This document shows positions 6,424 to 14,126 of a stretch of 25,702 nucleotides of DNA, in pieces. This DNA comes from JAVBUZ01 sp031554725 (GTDB taxonomy: Bacteria; Bacillota; Clostridia; Lachnospirales; Lachnospiraceae), in contig JAVBUZ010000246.1 in NCBI GenBank assembly GCA_031554725.1, forward strand, positions 1 to 25,702, in the 5' to 3' direction. A program made the position numbers and the translations under genes. Positions within the stretch are counted from its first letter, which is position 1. Each line of letters starts with the position of its first letter. The notes under the pieces were generated by a model. The model was not told the origin of the DNA. It ran no database searches and saw only the letters and a program-made list of their open reading frames with translations.

Positions 6424-8236
6424 AAGCTAAAGCCTCTTGTAAGGTTTTAAAATCAGCAGGACCATTTTCTAGTACAAATTGATGAAAACGAAGATCTGAG
6501 TAGTCATTACCCCAAAGAGATATTGCCTTTTCTTTTAAACGTAAAATTTCTAAATAGCCTAGATAGTATTTAAGATAATTGGCAGGCTCTTCAGCAATAT
6601 AATCGTATACGGCTCTGGCAGTTTCGGGAGTGGTAATACCAAAGGCTTCTAGAACGTGTGAGATCTCTTCAAAGGAAGCATTGTCATAGTGGATAGAAAT
6701 ATCTAAAAGAGAGTATAGGCATAACTGCATATTGCGGTTATGCTTTTCTATTTCATAGGAAAAAGCTGCGTCAGGTAGCCCCTTTTCGATGGCAAGCGAC
6801 TTGGCATAGTCGAAGGAGAGAAATTCTACATAGAGGGCCCAGCCTTCCATATACCCTCCATACCAAAGAACCTCCCTTACAGGGTGAATACTATCCTCTT
6901 GCATAAAGAGTTGATGATAAACAGACTGATAAAGATGGCCTGGATATCCCTCGTGAGCGAGGGTGGTATATAATACTAAGCCAGAAGGCGAATCTTTTTG
7001 GTTTACATAAATGATATTGTGATTAGGATCATCTAGTGGAGGTGTTAAATAGTAAGCGGGCGCACTGTACTTCTCTAGACTTTGACTGACGGATTTTAAG
7101 AGGTAGTTTGGAGAGGCTTCTGAGGGAAGAGAAGGAAAATCACTCTTCATACGGTCTTTTAAATCTAAAATCATATCCTCAGCATTTAAGTAGGGAAGAG
7201 AAGCATCATTTATATATAGGTTCCACATCTCCACGGCATTTGGTTTGGCATTTAAGAGTGAGTGTAAAGCCTCATATTCTCTTTCAAAGCTAGGATAAAG
7301 AAGATTTTTAATTTCATCGATGGAAAGATCAGAGCCAGTAGTTGTTTGCACTAAATAAGAATAATAACTTTTTCCATCAGGTAAGGTGGCTAAGCCATGG
7401 GGAGTAGAGGTGCCATCACCGGTTAAGAGAAATAGCTCATCGGCTAGACTTTCATAAGCAGGCTGCATAATGGTGGTCAATAAGCGATTATTTTCCACTT
7501 TAAATTTTTCAGCCTCTTCTTCGGAAAGTATCTGAGACTTTACAAGAGCATCAATGCGTTCACTAAAGGTAGTTTGCAAAAAATGGTTACCCGAGGCTAA
7601 TTCAGATTTTGAAAGTATGCGGTCGCATTGCTCGATTACTTTTTTTAGGCTACTATCAGCTTGGAGTAAGCCGGCATCCCTCTTTTCTTTTTCAAAGGTA
7701 ACAAGGGATGCAAAGTAATCATCAGTTTGGTCTAAAATAGACAAGTAATCTTCCACATCAGTTTGGGAACGAAAGGCGTATTCGGCAAGAAGGATGGGGA
7801 GTTGCGACTGCATTCCAGCGGCAGGAGAAAGCGGCTCATCGTAATAAATGTAGTTGTGACCTTGTGATGCATTTTTCAAATAACGGGTAAGTAGAGTATA
7901 AGTATAACTATCTGTAGCATTTAGGGAATCCTGAGCTATTGAGGATAGGGTGGATATGTATTTTTGAAGGGTAGCGGCAGAAGAGAGCCTTTCATTTTGT
8001 GAGTAGCAAGGAAGAGTAGGATTATAGCTTGAAATACCGAAGTTTTCGGGATATGCTAAGGTAAAGTGCATATTTAGTGTATTGGAAAGCATTTCTTCTT
8101 GAAAAATGAGATTTTCTACTTCTTCAAAGTTAGTTTTAGGGGAATCATAAAGGAAAAAATAAGAAACTAATAAAGAAAAAAGTAACAAAGCACCTAAAAG
8201 GATAATACCTTTTCTTTTTAATGATAAATGTGACAT
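6398..8236 (-). CDS. Membrane-anchored DUF885-family metallohydrolase
   Basis: A 612-residue protein of the DUF885 family (PF05960). One N-terminal membrane segment (about 10-30: IILLGALLLFSLLVSYFFLY) follows a short basic tail, so the body is expected outside the cell; no lipobox Cys follows it. The zinc-site motif is H428-E429-xxxx-H434 in AHEGYPGHLYQ, with a likely third ligand region at E464/E471 in MEGWALYVEF. DUF885 proteins are viewed as gluzincin-like peptidases or amidases, but the natural substrate is generally unknown. The start (ATG 8236-8234) has only a weak AAGAGA ribosome site. Its 3' end runs 26 bases into the convergent regulator gene, with no terminator between them. Confidence 0.85.
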   Translation of the reverse strand: MSHLSLKRKGIILLGALLLFSLLVSYFFLYDSPKTNFEEVENLIFQEEMLSNTLNMHFTLAYPENFGISSYNPTLPCYSQNERLSSAATLQKYISTLSSIAQDSLNATDSYTYTLLTRYLKNASQGHNYIYYDEPLSPAAGMQSQLPILLAEYAFRSQTDVEDYLSILDQTDDYFASLVTFEKEKRDAGLLQADSSLKKVIEQCDRILSKSELASGNHFLQTTFSERIDALVKSQILSEEEAEKFKVENNRLLTTIMQPAYESLADELFLLTGDGTSTPHGLATLPDGKSYYSYLVQTTTGSDLSIDEIKNLLYPSFEREYEALHSLLNAKPNAVEMWNLYINDASLPYLNAEDMILDLKDRMKSDFPSLPSEASPNYLLKSVSQSLEKYSAPAYYLTPPLDDPNHNIIYVNQKDSPSGLVLYTTLAHEGYPGHLYQSVYHQLFMQEDSIHPVREVLWYGGYMEGWALYVEFLSFDYAKSLAIEKGLPDAAFSYEIEKHNRNMQLCLYSLLDISIHYDNASFEEISHVLEAFGITTPETARAVYDYIAEEPANYLKYYLGYLEILRLKEKAISLWGNDYSDLRFHQFVLENGPADFKTLQEALASTASSALP

Positions 8237-8323
8237 GACAAAGTCTCTTTTGGATTTTTACATATATATGAAAGAACTGCCGAAAAAATAATAGAAATAC
8301 GCTGGAATGTGTAAAAAACATAA

Positions 8324-8352
8324 TTGAAGTGTAAAAGGAATTGTGCTATATT
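8324..8352 (+). promoter_or_regulatory. Promoter of the pentose operon
   Basis: TTGAAG (8324-8329), a 17-bp spacer and TATATT (8347-8352), with an extended TG one base before the -10. The start would be near 8359, some 70 bases before ATG 8428. I see no clear cre (CcpA) site in 8237-8427; two GTGTAAAA copies (8309-8316, 8329-8336) are the only repeat there. Confidence 0.6.
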
Positions 8353-8427
8353 TGGTTTAAAATTAAGTATATTATTTCAATCAAAAGCAAAACAAATAGA
8401 GAAAGAATATAATATTGGAGGATTATT

Positions 8428-10017
8428 ATGGTGAAGGAATGTATTTTAAGTGGAAAAACAGCTCTAGGTATTGAATTTGGTTCTACAAGAATTAAGGCAG
8501 TGTTAGTTGGTGAGGATAATACACCAATAGCATCAGGAAGCCATACTTGGGAAAATAAATATGAGAATGGTGTTTGGACCTATAGCCTTGATGATATATG
8601 GAGTGGACTACAGGATTGCTATAAGGATTTAGTAGAAGACGTTAAGAAGCAATATGGTGTTGCTCTGGAAAATATTGGAAGCATTGGTTTTAGTGGAATG
8701 ATGCACGGCTATATGGCTTTTGACAGCAAGGGTGAGCTATTAGTTCCTTTCCGTACTTGGAGAAACAGTATTACAGGTGAGGCAGCAGATAAGCTAACAG
8801 ACCTCTTCCAATTTAACATTCCTCAAAGATGGAGTATTGCACATTTATATCAGGCTATTTTAAATCAAGAAGCACATGTAAAGGATATTGCTTTCTTTAC
8901 AACTCTAGCAGGATATATTCACTGGAAACTAACGGGTGAAAAGGTGCTTGGTGTTGGTGAAGCATCAGGAGTTTTCCCAATCGATTCAACAATAAATGAC
9001 TATGACAAAGAAATGGTTACAAAGTTTAATAATGAAATTCAGGCAAAGGGTGTTAGCTTTAAGCTTGAGGACGTTATTCCTAAGGTGCTAGTCGCTGGTG
9101 AAAGTGCTGGAGCATTAACTGAAGAAGGCGCCAAACTACTAGATGTGACAGGCAGTCTAAAGGCTGGAATTCCTATGTGTCCTCCAGAGGGTGATGCAGG
9201 AACAGGCATGGTAGCAACAAATAGTGTTGCAAAGAGAACAGGAAATGTATCTGCAGGAACTAGCGTTTTTGCAATGATTGTTTTAGAAAAAGCACTTTCT
9301 AAGGTTTACCCTGAAATAGATATGGTAACTACCCCAGATGGTAGCCCTGTAGCGATGGTTCATGCAAATAACTGTACCTCAGACTTAAATGCATGGGTTT
9401 CTCTTTTTGGAGAATTTGCAGAAGCCTTTGGTGTAGAAGCGGATTCTAACAAACTATATGGCACCTTATATCGTAAAGCCTTAGAAGGCGATGCGGACTG
9501 TGGTGGTCTGTTATCTTATGGCTATTTTTCGGGAGAAAATATCACAGGCTTAGAAGAAGGAAGACCATTATTTGTTAGAGAAACAAATAGTAAGTTTACG
9601 TTAGCAAACTTTATGAGAGTTCACCTGTTTAGTGCACTAGGAGCATTAAAAATTGGTATGGACATTTTACTGAAATCAGAAGATGTTAAGTTAGATCAGA
9701 TTTTTGGTCATGGTGGTTTATTTAAAACAAAGGGTGTAGGACAAAAGGTTATGGCAGCAGCTATGAATGTACCTGTAACTGTTATGGAGACAGCAGGAGA
9801 AGGTGGCGCTTGGGGTATTGCTCTTTTAGCTTCCTATATGGCAAATAAGGCAGAAAATGAAAGCCTAGCACAGTACCTAGGAAAGAGCGTTTTTAAGGGT
9901 GAAAGTGGCGAAACTATGGCTCCAGAAGCTGCGGATGTAAAAGGTTTTGAAGAATTTACACAAAGATACATAGATGGACTTCCTGTTGAAAAAGCAGCGG
10001 TAGCTTCCTTAAAATAG
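8428..10017 (+). CDS. FGGY-family carbohydrate kinase, probably ketopentose (L-ribulose) kinase
   Basis: 529 residues with both FGGY/actin-fold halves: an N-terminal phosphate loop LGIEFGSTRIKAV (about 13-25), SIGFSGMMHGY where xylulokinases have a QMHG motif, a substrate-side RTWRN, the second nucleotide loop GNVSAGTSVFAM, and a C-terminal GEGGAWGIALLASYM. It would phosphorylate a sugar with ATP in the cytoplasm. The araD gene 25 bases downstream argues for L-ribulose, giving L-ribulose-5-phosphate; D-xylulose remains possible because the product of araD is xylulose-5-phosphate. GGAGG at 8416-8420 supports ATG 8428. It is the first gene of a four-gene unit. Its sequence is not close to the classical enterobacterial AraB, so I give no symbol. 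Confidence 0.85.
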   Translation: MVKECILSGKTALGIEFGSTRIKAVLVGEDNTPIASGSHTWENKYENGVWTYSLDDIWSGLQDCYKDLVEDVKKQYGVALENIGSIGFSGMMHGYMAFDSKGELLVPFRTWRNSITGEAADKLTDLFQFNIPQRWSIAHLYQAILNQEAHVKDIAFFTTLAGYIHWKLTGEKVLGVGEASGVFPIDSTINDYDKEMVTKFNNEIQAKGVSFKLEDVIPKVLVAGESAGALTEEGAKLLDVTGSLKAGIPMCPPEGDAGTGMVATNSVAKRTGNVSAGTSVFAMIVLEKALSKVYPEIDMVTTPDGSPVAMVHANNCTSDLNAWVSLFGEFAEAFGVEADSNKLYGTLYRKALEGDADCGGLLSYGYFSGENITGLEEGRPLFVRETNSKFTLANFMRVHLFSALGALKIGMDILLKSEDVKLDQIFGHGGLFKTKGVGQKVMAAAMNVPVTVMETAGEGGAWGIALLASYMANKAENESLAQYLGKSVFKGESGETMAPEAADVKGFEEFTQRYIDGLPVEKAAVASLK

Positions 10018-10042
10018 AAAAACGTAGAGAGGGAGAAAAAAT

Positions 10043-10744
10043 ATGCTAGAAGAATTAAAAAAACAAGTTTATGAAGCAAATATGGATTTACCCAAATATG
10101 GTTTAGTTACCTTTACTTGGGGAAACGTAAGTGGAATAGATAGAGAAAAGGGATTATTTGTCATAAAACCAAGCGGTGTTGATTATGAGAAGCTAACTCC
10201 AGAAGACATGGTAGTTATGGACTTAGAAGGAAACAAGATAGAGGGAAAATATAATCCATCTTCCGATACAGCAACTCACCTAGAGCTATACAAGGCATTT
10301 CCAAAGATTGGCGGAGTAGTGCATACCCATTCTTCCTATGCAACAAGCTGGGCACAAGCAGGAAGATCCATTCCTTGCTATGGAACCACGCATGCAGATT
10401 ACATCTATGGAGAGGTACCATGCCTCAGATGTCTTACAGAAGAAGAAATAGAAGATGCCTATGAAGAAAACACAGGTCATCTAATTGTGAATGAGTTTGC
10501 AAGATTAAATAAAGATCCTATGGCAGTGCCAGCGGTATTATGCAAAAACCATGGACCGTTTTCCTGGGGTAAAACACCTACAGAGGCAGTTCATAATGCG
10601 GTTGTATTAGAAGAGGTGGCAAAAATGGCATATCGTGCTGAAAGCATTTGCCCTACAGTGCAGCCGGCACCTCAGGAGTTACAGGATAAACATTACTATA
10701 GAAAACACGGTGCAAATGCCTACTATGGCCAAAGTGAGCAATAA
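10043..10744 (+). CDS. araD: L-ribulose-5-phosphate 4-epimerase
   Basis: 233 residues of the class II aldolase/AraD fold. It interconverts L-ribulose-5-phosphate and D-xylulose-5-phosphate by a Zn-dependent retro-aldol/aldol mechanism. The phosphate-binding motifs GNVSGID (27-33) and KPSGVDY (42-48) are present, with the SSDT loop at 73-76. Metal ligands His94, His96 and His170 sit in HTHSSYATSWAQAG and KNHGPFSWG, and Asp75, Asp119 and Tyr228 match the acid/base residues of the E. coli enzyme with a one-residue offset. The length equals the family norm (about 231). A GGGAG ribosome site precedes ATG 10043. It lies between the kinase and transketolase, so its product xylulose-5-phosphate is made next to the enzyme that uses it. 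Confidence 0.95.
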   Translation: MLEELKKQVYEANMDLPKYGLVTFTWGNVSGIDREKGLFVIKPSGVDYEKLTPEDMVVMDLEGNKIEGKYNPSSDTATHLELYKAFPKIGGVVHTHSSYATSWAQAGRSIPCYGTTHADYIYGEVPCLRCLTEEEIEDAYEENTGHLIVNEFARLNKDPMAVPAVLCKNHGPFSWGKTPTEAVHNAVVLEEVAKMAYRAESICPTVQPAPQELQDKHYYRKHGANAYYGQSEQ

Positions 10745-10745
10745 G

Positions 10746-10770
10746 AGCGAAAAACTTATCAGTTTTTGCT
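10746..10770 (+). other. Intra-operon hairpin after araD
   Basis: AGC-(G bulge)-AAAAACT (10746-10756), loop TATC, AGTTTTTGCT (10761-10770): a 10-bp stem two bases after the araD stop, not followed by a T-run. It may mark the araD mRNA 3' end, act as a processing or stability element, or attenuate expression of the transketolase genes. It falls in the only sizeable gap (117 bp) of the operon. Confidence 0.5.
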
Positions 10771-10861
10771 ATTCTATGGACGAGAAAGAGCTTTTGTGCT
10801 AGAGTATATGGTGCCTAAAAGGTGTCCTATGTTAAGGAAAAGAGTTAATGGAGGAAAAATA

Positions 10862-11704
10862 ATGAACAATTTAGAACTGCAAAAACATGCGAATGAAGTT
10901 CGTAAAGGGATTGTGACAGCTGTTTACAGTGCCAAAGCAGGTCATCCAGGCGGATCACTTTCCGCTGCAGATATGTTTACATTCTTATATTTTGAAGAAA
11001 TGAACATTGATCCTGAAAATCCAAATATGGAAAACCGTGACAGGTTTGTATTATCAAAAGGTCATACAGCACCTGGACTTTATTCGACACTTGCGAATAG
11101 AGGATTTTTCCCAGTAGAAGATTTAAAAACACTACGTAAATTAGGTTCCTACCTACAGGGACATCCATGCATTCATATCCCAGGCGTTGATATGTCATCA
11201 GGTTCTTTAGGACAGGGTGTATCTGCAGCAGTGGGAATGGCATTAGCGGCAAGAATGGAAAATAAAGATTTTCGTGTTTATACAGTACTTGGCGATGGCG
11301 AAATTGAAGAAGGCCAGGTATGGGAAGCAGCAATGTTTGCAGGACATAGAAAATTAGATAACCTATGTGTAATTATAGATAATAATGGTTTGCAGATTGA
11401 CGGACCAATTGACAAGGTTTGCTCTCCTTATCCTATTGATAAAAAGTTTGAAGCTTTCAACTTCCATGTAATTAATGTAAATGCTCATGATTTTGATGAA
11501 ATTCGTGCAGCATTTAAAGAAGCAAAGGAAACCAAAGGAATGCCTACTGCTATCGTAATGCATAGCTTAAAAGGAAAAGGCGTTTCTTTCATGGAGAACG
11601 ATTGCGAATGGCATGGTAAAGCACCTAACGATGATGAATATGCAGTTGCTATGGCAGATTTAGACAAAATCGCTCAGCAGTTAGAGAAAGCAGGTGACAA
11701 ATAA
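10862..11704 (+). CDS. Transketolase, N-terminal subunit
   Basis: 280 residues equal to the thiamin diphosphate (PP) domain of transketolase. It transfers two-carbon units between ketose and aldose phosphates in the pentose phosphate pathway, together with the next gene. Landmarks: KAGHPGGSLS (25-34), SKGHTAPGLY (65-74), SLGQG (115-119) and the TPP/Mg motif GDGEIEEGQVWEA (144-156) closing with NN (174-175). I use ATG 10862, preceded by GGAGG, instead of the far upstream in-frame ATG at 10766, whose extension (MLFYGRERAF...) is not transketolase-like. The stop overlaps the start of the C-terminal subunit by one base (TAATG). A split enzyme of this type is common in clostridia and archaea. Confidence 0.95.
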   Translation: MNNLELQKHANEVRKGIVTAVYSAKAGHPGGSLSAADMFTFLYFEEMNIDPENPNMENRDRFVLSKGHTAPGLYSTLANRGFFPVEDLKTLRKLGSYLQGHPCIHIPGVDMSSGSLGQGVSAAVGMALAARMENKDFRVYTVLGDGEIEEGQVWEAAMFAGHRKLDNLCVIIDNNGLQIDGPIDKVCSPYPIDKKFEAFNFHVINVNAHDFDEIRAAFKEAKETKGMPTAIVMHSLKGKGVSFMENDCEWHGKAPNDDEYAVAMADLDKIAQQLEKAGDK

Positions 11705-12645
11705 TGGCAGATACAGTTAAAAAAATTGCAACTAGAGATAGCTATGGTAATGCGCTAACTGAGCTTGCAACAGAATATCCCAACCTAGTAGTTTTAGATG
11801 CTGATTTGGCAGCTGCTACAAAAACAGGTATCTTTAAAAAAGCTTATCCAGACAGACATATAGATTGTGGTATTGCAGAATGTAACATGGTTGGTATTGC
11901 AGCAGGTATGGCAACAATTGGTATGATTCCTTTTGTTAGCTCCTTTGCAATGTTTGCAGCAGGACGTGCTTTTGAGCAGGTTCGTAACTCTGTAGGCTAT
12001 CCAAGATTAAATGTTAAAATCGGCGCTACTCATGCAGGTATTACTGTAGGTGAAGATGGTGCAACACACCAGTGTAACGAAGATTTAGCACTTATGAGAA
12101 CCATTCCAGGTATGGTAGTAATGTGCCCTTCTGATGATGTAGAGGCTCGTGCAGCAGTTCGCGCATCATTAGAATATGATGGACCTGTTTATATTCGTTT
12201 TGGACGTGCAGCAGTGCCTGTAATTAATGACAATCCAGAATATAAATTTGAAATTGGAAAAGGAACCGTTGTACGTGAAGGTACTGACGTAACGATTGTT
12301 GCTACTGGTATCTGTGTAGATAGCGCAATTGGTGCAGCGGAAAAATTAGCAGCAGATGGCATTAGTGCTGAAGTTGTTAATATCTGTACAATTAAGCCTT
12401 TAGATGAAGAATTAATTCTTGCAAGTGCTAAAAAGACTGGAAAAGTAGTTACTGTAGAAGAACACTCTGTAATCGGTGGACTTGGAAGTGCAGTATGTGA
12501 TTGCTTATCTGAGAAAATGCCTACTCCAGTTAAGAAAATTGGTATGCAGGACGTATTTGGTGAATCAGGCTCAGCAGCAGCCTTGATTGAAAAATATGGT
12601 TTAGATGCAGAAGGTGTATACCGTTCTGTAAAAGCATTCGTTTAA
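11704..12645 (+). CDS. Transketolase, C-terminal subunit
   Basis: 313 residues comprising the pyrimidine-binding (Pyr) domain and the C-terminal transketolase domain. The catalytic Glu that activates the thiamin cofactor is E59 in CGIAECNMVGIAAG; the phosphate-side GATHAGITVGEDGATHQ follows, and the C-terminal domain shows VEEHSVIGGLGSAV. The active enzyme would be a heterotetramer with the product of the preceding gene. The one-base TAATG overlap should keep the two in equal ratio. It closes the kinase-araD-transketolase unit; a possible weak terminator follows. Paralogy with 1-deoxyxylulose-5-phosphate synthase was considered, but the length and split form fit transketolase. Confidence 0.95.
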   Translation: MADTVKKIATRDSYGNALTELATEYPNLVVLDADLAAATKTGIFKKAYPDRHIDCGIAECNMVGIAAGMATIGMIPFVSSFAMFAAGRAFEQVRNSVGYPRLNVKIGATHAGITVGEDGATHQCNEDLALMRTIPGMVVMCPSDDVEARAAVRASLEYDGPVYIRFGRAAVPVINDNPEYKFEIGKGTVVREGTDVTIVATGICVDSAIGAAEKLAADGISAEVVNICTIKPLDEELILASAKKTGKVVTVEEHSVIGGLGSAVCDCLSEKMPTPVKKIGMQDVFGESGSAAALIEKYGLDAEGVYRSVKAFV

Positions 12646-12652
12646 TCTTAAG

Positions 12653-12679
12653 AAAAAACTAAAGTTTCCCCGTTTTTTT
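12653..12679 (+). terminator. Possible weak terminator after the pentose operon
   Basis: AAAAAAC (12653-12659) can pair with GTTTTTT (12672-12678) around a 12-nt loop, ending in seven T. The stem is almost all A-U, so it is a doubtful terminator, but it is the only candidate before the amidase gene. Confidence 0.35.
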
Positions 12680-12776
12680 CATGCTATGATACAACTATGA
12701 TGAAATTATGATATAACTTGGATATCAGTTAGTCTTAATTTGAATGTATCATTACATGAGGAACGGGGATTTTTTT

Positions 12777-13697
12777 ATGCAAAAGAGAAATACATCAAAT
12801 AGTACAGACATAAAGCTGGATTTAGCGGATTTTAATAGACCTTCCACACAAAGGAGGCCTCAAAATCAAGTTCGAACGAGCCCCACAAGGCCAAGACAGC
12901 CACAGCCCAGGCAACTACAGCCAAGACAGCCACAGCCAAGGCAACCACAAGGCTATAAGTCACCAATTTATGAGATGCCTAGGCGCGTGCAACCTAAACC
13001 TACAAACCAGAGGCCAATTAATCGAAAAAGAAAGAAAAGAAAAAGCTATTCAAGGCAAATACTTACTATTCTTTTGTGCGTAATGCTTGCCTTACTCTTT
13101 TTGCACGGACTTATCTCAAAGAAAAAAGCAGCCCAGGAGACAATAGCACCCGTGGGGAGTAATAATGTTGAGCAAGGCGTAGCAGGAAGAACAGGCGACT
13201 ATCCAACCTGGAAGACGGATTATTTAACAGTGAATGATTATTCCCGCCCAGGTACTCCGCTAAATGAGGTAAAGAGCATTTTTGTACACTACACAGCAAA
13301 TCCTGGAACAAGTGGAAAACAGAATCGTAGCTATTTTGAAAATCTAAAGGACAACCACGAGACGTCAGCTAGTGCACATTTTATTATTGGATATGAGGGT
13401 GAAATCATTAATTGTATTCCTCTTAATGAAATGGCATATGCCGTGCAGACAAGAAATGAGGATTCCATTTCCATTGAGTGCTGCTACTTAGAGAAGGATG
13501 GTTCTTTTACTGAACCAACCTATGAGTCCTTAATTAAGCTTTTAAGGTGGCTAATAGACACCTATAATTTAACGGAAGAGGATATTTTACGTCATTATGA
13601 TTGCGGCGGAAAGAAATGCCCTTTATATTATGCCGACAACGCGGATGAATGGGAGAAGCTAAAGCAAGATGTAAAGGCAGCAGCGAAAAGCACTTGA
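12777..13697 (+). CDS. Membrane-anchored N-acetylmuramoyl-L-alanine amidase (Amidase_2) with Pro/Gln/Arg-rich cytoplasmic tail
   Basis: 306 residues from ATG 12777, chosen because GGAACGGGG lies eight bases upstream; in-frame ATGs at 12744 and 12756 lack a site. Order: a polar tail (1-93) with PRQPQ repeats (37-58) and a very basic RKRKKRK patch (83-89); one membrane segment (about 95-113); a linker; and an Amidase_2/PGRP-type domain (about 163-300). Zinc ligands are probably His171 (IFVHYT), His273 (LRHYD) and Cys281, with K279-x-C281 as in T7 lysozyme. It would cut the bond between MurNAc and L-Ala of peptidoglycan outside the membrane. The long Pro/Arg-rich tail on the inside is unusual for an amidase. 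The BlaI/M56 pair begins right after its stop, whose bases form part of that promoter. Confidence 0.87.
   Translation: MQKRNTSNSTDIKLDLADFNRPSTQRRPQNQVRTSPTRPRQPQPRQLQPRQPQPRQPQGYKSPIYEMPRRVQPKPTNQRPINRKRKKRKSYSRQILTILLCVMLALLFLHGLISKKKAAQETIAPVGSNNVEQGVAGRTGDYPTWKTDYLTVNDYSRPGTPLNEVKSIFVHYTANPGTSGKQNRSYFENLKDNHETSASAHFIIGYEGEIINCIPLNEMAYAVQTRNEDSISIECCYLEKDGSFTEPTYESLIKLLRWLIDTYNLTEEDILRHYDCGGKKCPLYYADNADEWEKLKQDVKAAAKST
12891..12950 (+). repeat. Two tandem 30-bp coding repeats (PRQPQ)
   Basis: Copies 12891-12920 and 12921-12950 differ at three positions only and encode PRQPQPRQLQ and PRQPQPRQPQ; each is itself a doubled 15-bp unit. In-phase repeats of this kind can expand or contract, changing the length of the amidase tail without frameshift. 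Confidence 0.85.
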
Positions 13698-13722
13698 CAA
13701 TGAAGGTCTACGGTTATAGACT
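13694..13722 (+). promoter_or_regulatory. Promoter of the blaI-type/M56 unit
   Basis: A perfect TTGACA (13694-13699) stands 17 bp from TAGACT (13717-13722). The -35 includes the TGA stop of the amidase gene. The -10 is inside the first operator, so repressor binding would block polymerase. Confidence 0.75.
13705..13722. promoter_or_regulatory. Operator copy 1 for the BlaI-type repressor
   Basis: GGTCTA-N4-TATAGACT: an imperfect dyad that agrees with copy 2 in 13 of 18 positions, all differences being in the centre and the last base. It covers the -10 box. Confidence 0.65.
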
Positions 13723-13732
13723 ATATGTAACA

Positions 13733-13750
13733 GGTCTATACATATAGACC
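13733..13750. promoter_or_regulatory. Operator copy 2 for the BlaI-type repressor
   Basis: GGTCTATA-CA-TATAGACC, a perfect 8-bp inverted repeat with a 2-bp centre, 28 bp downstream of copy 1 and just upstream of the GGAGG of the repressor gene. The half-site differs from the staphylococcal TACA/TGTA type. Confidence 0.7.
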
Positions 13751-13763
13751 GAAGGAGGGTGCC

Positions 13764-14126
13764 GTGGAGAAAACAATAGATTTAAGTGAGAGCGAATTTC
13801 GCCTAATGGACATTATTTGGGAAAAAGAGCCCGTTAATTCAACAGAACTAACAAAGCTTTGCTTGGAGAAATTAGGATGGAAGAAATCCACCTCCTATAC
13901 GATGCTAAAAAAGCTAATAGATAAGCAGGCAGCTATTAATGAGAATGCAATAGTCAAAGCATGCGTTAAAAAAGAACAGGTAATCCGGTATGAGAGCGAA
14001 GCACTTTTAAATAAGTCCTTCGGCGGTTCTCTGCCGGATTTTTTTGCTGCATTTTTGCAGGATAGAAAATTGACCGTGGATGAGGCAGATAGAATAGCCA
14101 ATATGATAAAGGAGGCTACAAAATGA
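13764..14126 (+). CDS. BlaI/MecI/CopY-family transcriptional repressor
   Basis: 120 residues of the penicillinase repressor family (PF03965): an N-terminal winged helix with ESEFRLMDIIWEKEPVNSTEL (8-28) and a recognition helix region GWKKSTSYTMLKKLIDK (38-54), and a C-terminal dimerisation part around SLPDFFAAFLQDRKLTVDE. Family members bind dyads as dimers and are destroyed by proteolysis when the partner M56 sensor is activated. The start is GTG 13764 with GGAGG at 13754-13758. The stop overlaps the sensor gene (ATGA), so the two are coupled. Its probable own operators are at 13705-13722 and 13733-13750, indicating autorepression. No beta-lactamase gene is in the window, so the symbol blaI is not justified. 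Confidence 0.9.
   Translation: MEKTIDLSESEFRLMDIIWEKEPVNSTELTKLCLEKLGWKKSTSYTMLKKLIDKQAAINENAIVKACVKKEQVIRYESEALLNKSFGGSLPDFFAAFLQDRKLTVDEADRIANMIKEATK

Noticed and set aside
10766..10861. 32-residue N-terminal extension of the transketolase subunit
   Set aside because: It has no ribosome site and no similarity to transketolase; ATG 10862 has a GGAGG and the usual N-terminus.
12667..12769. Inverted repeat TCCCCGTT / AACGGGGA that could mask the amidase ribosome site
   Set aside because: The arms are 87 bases apart, and AT-rich -10 candidates lie between them, so the left arm is probably not in the amidase mRNA.
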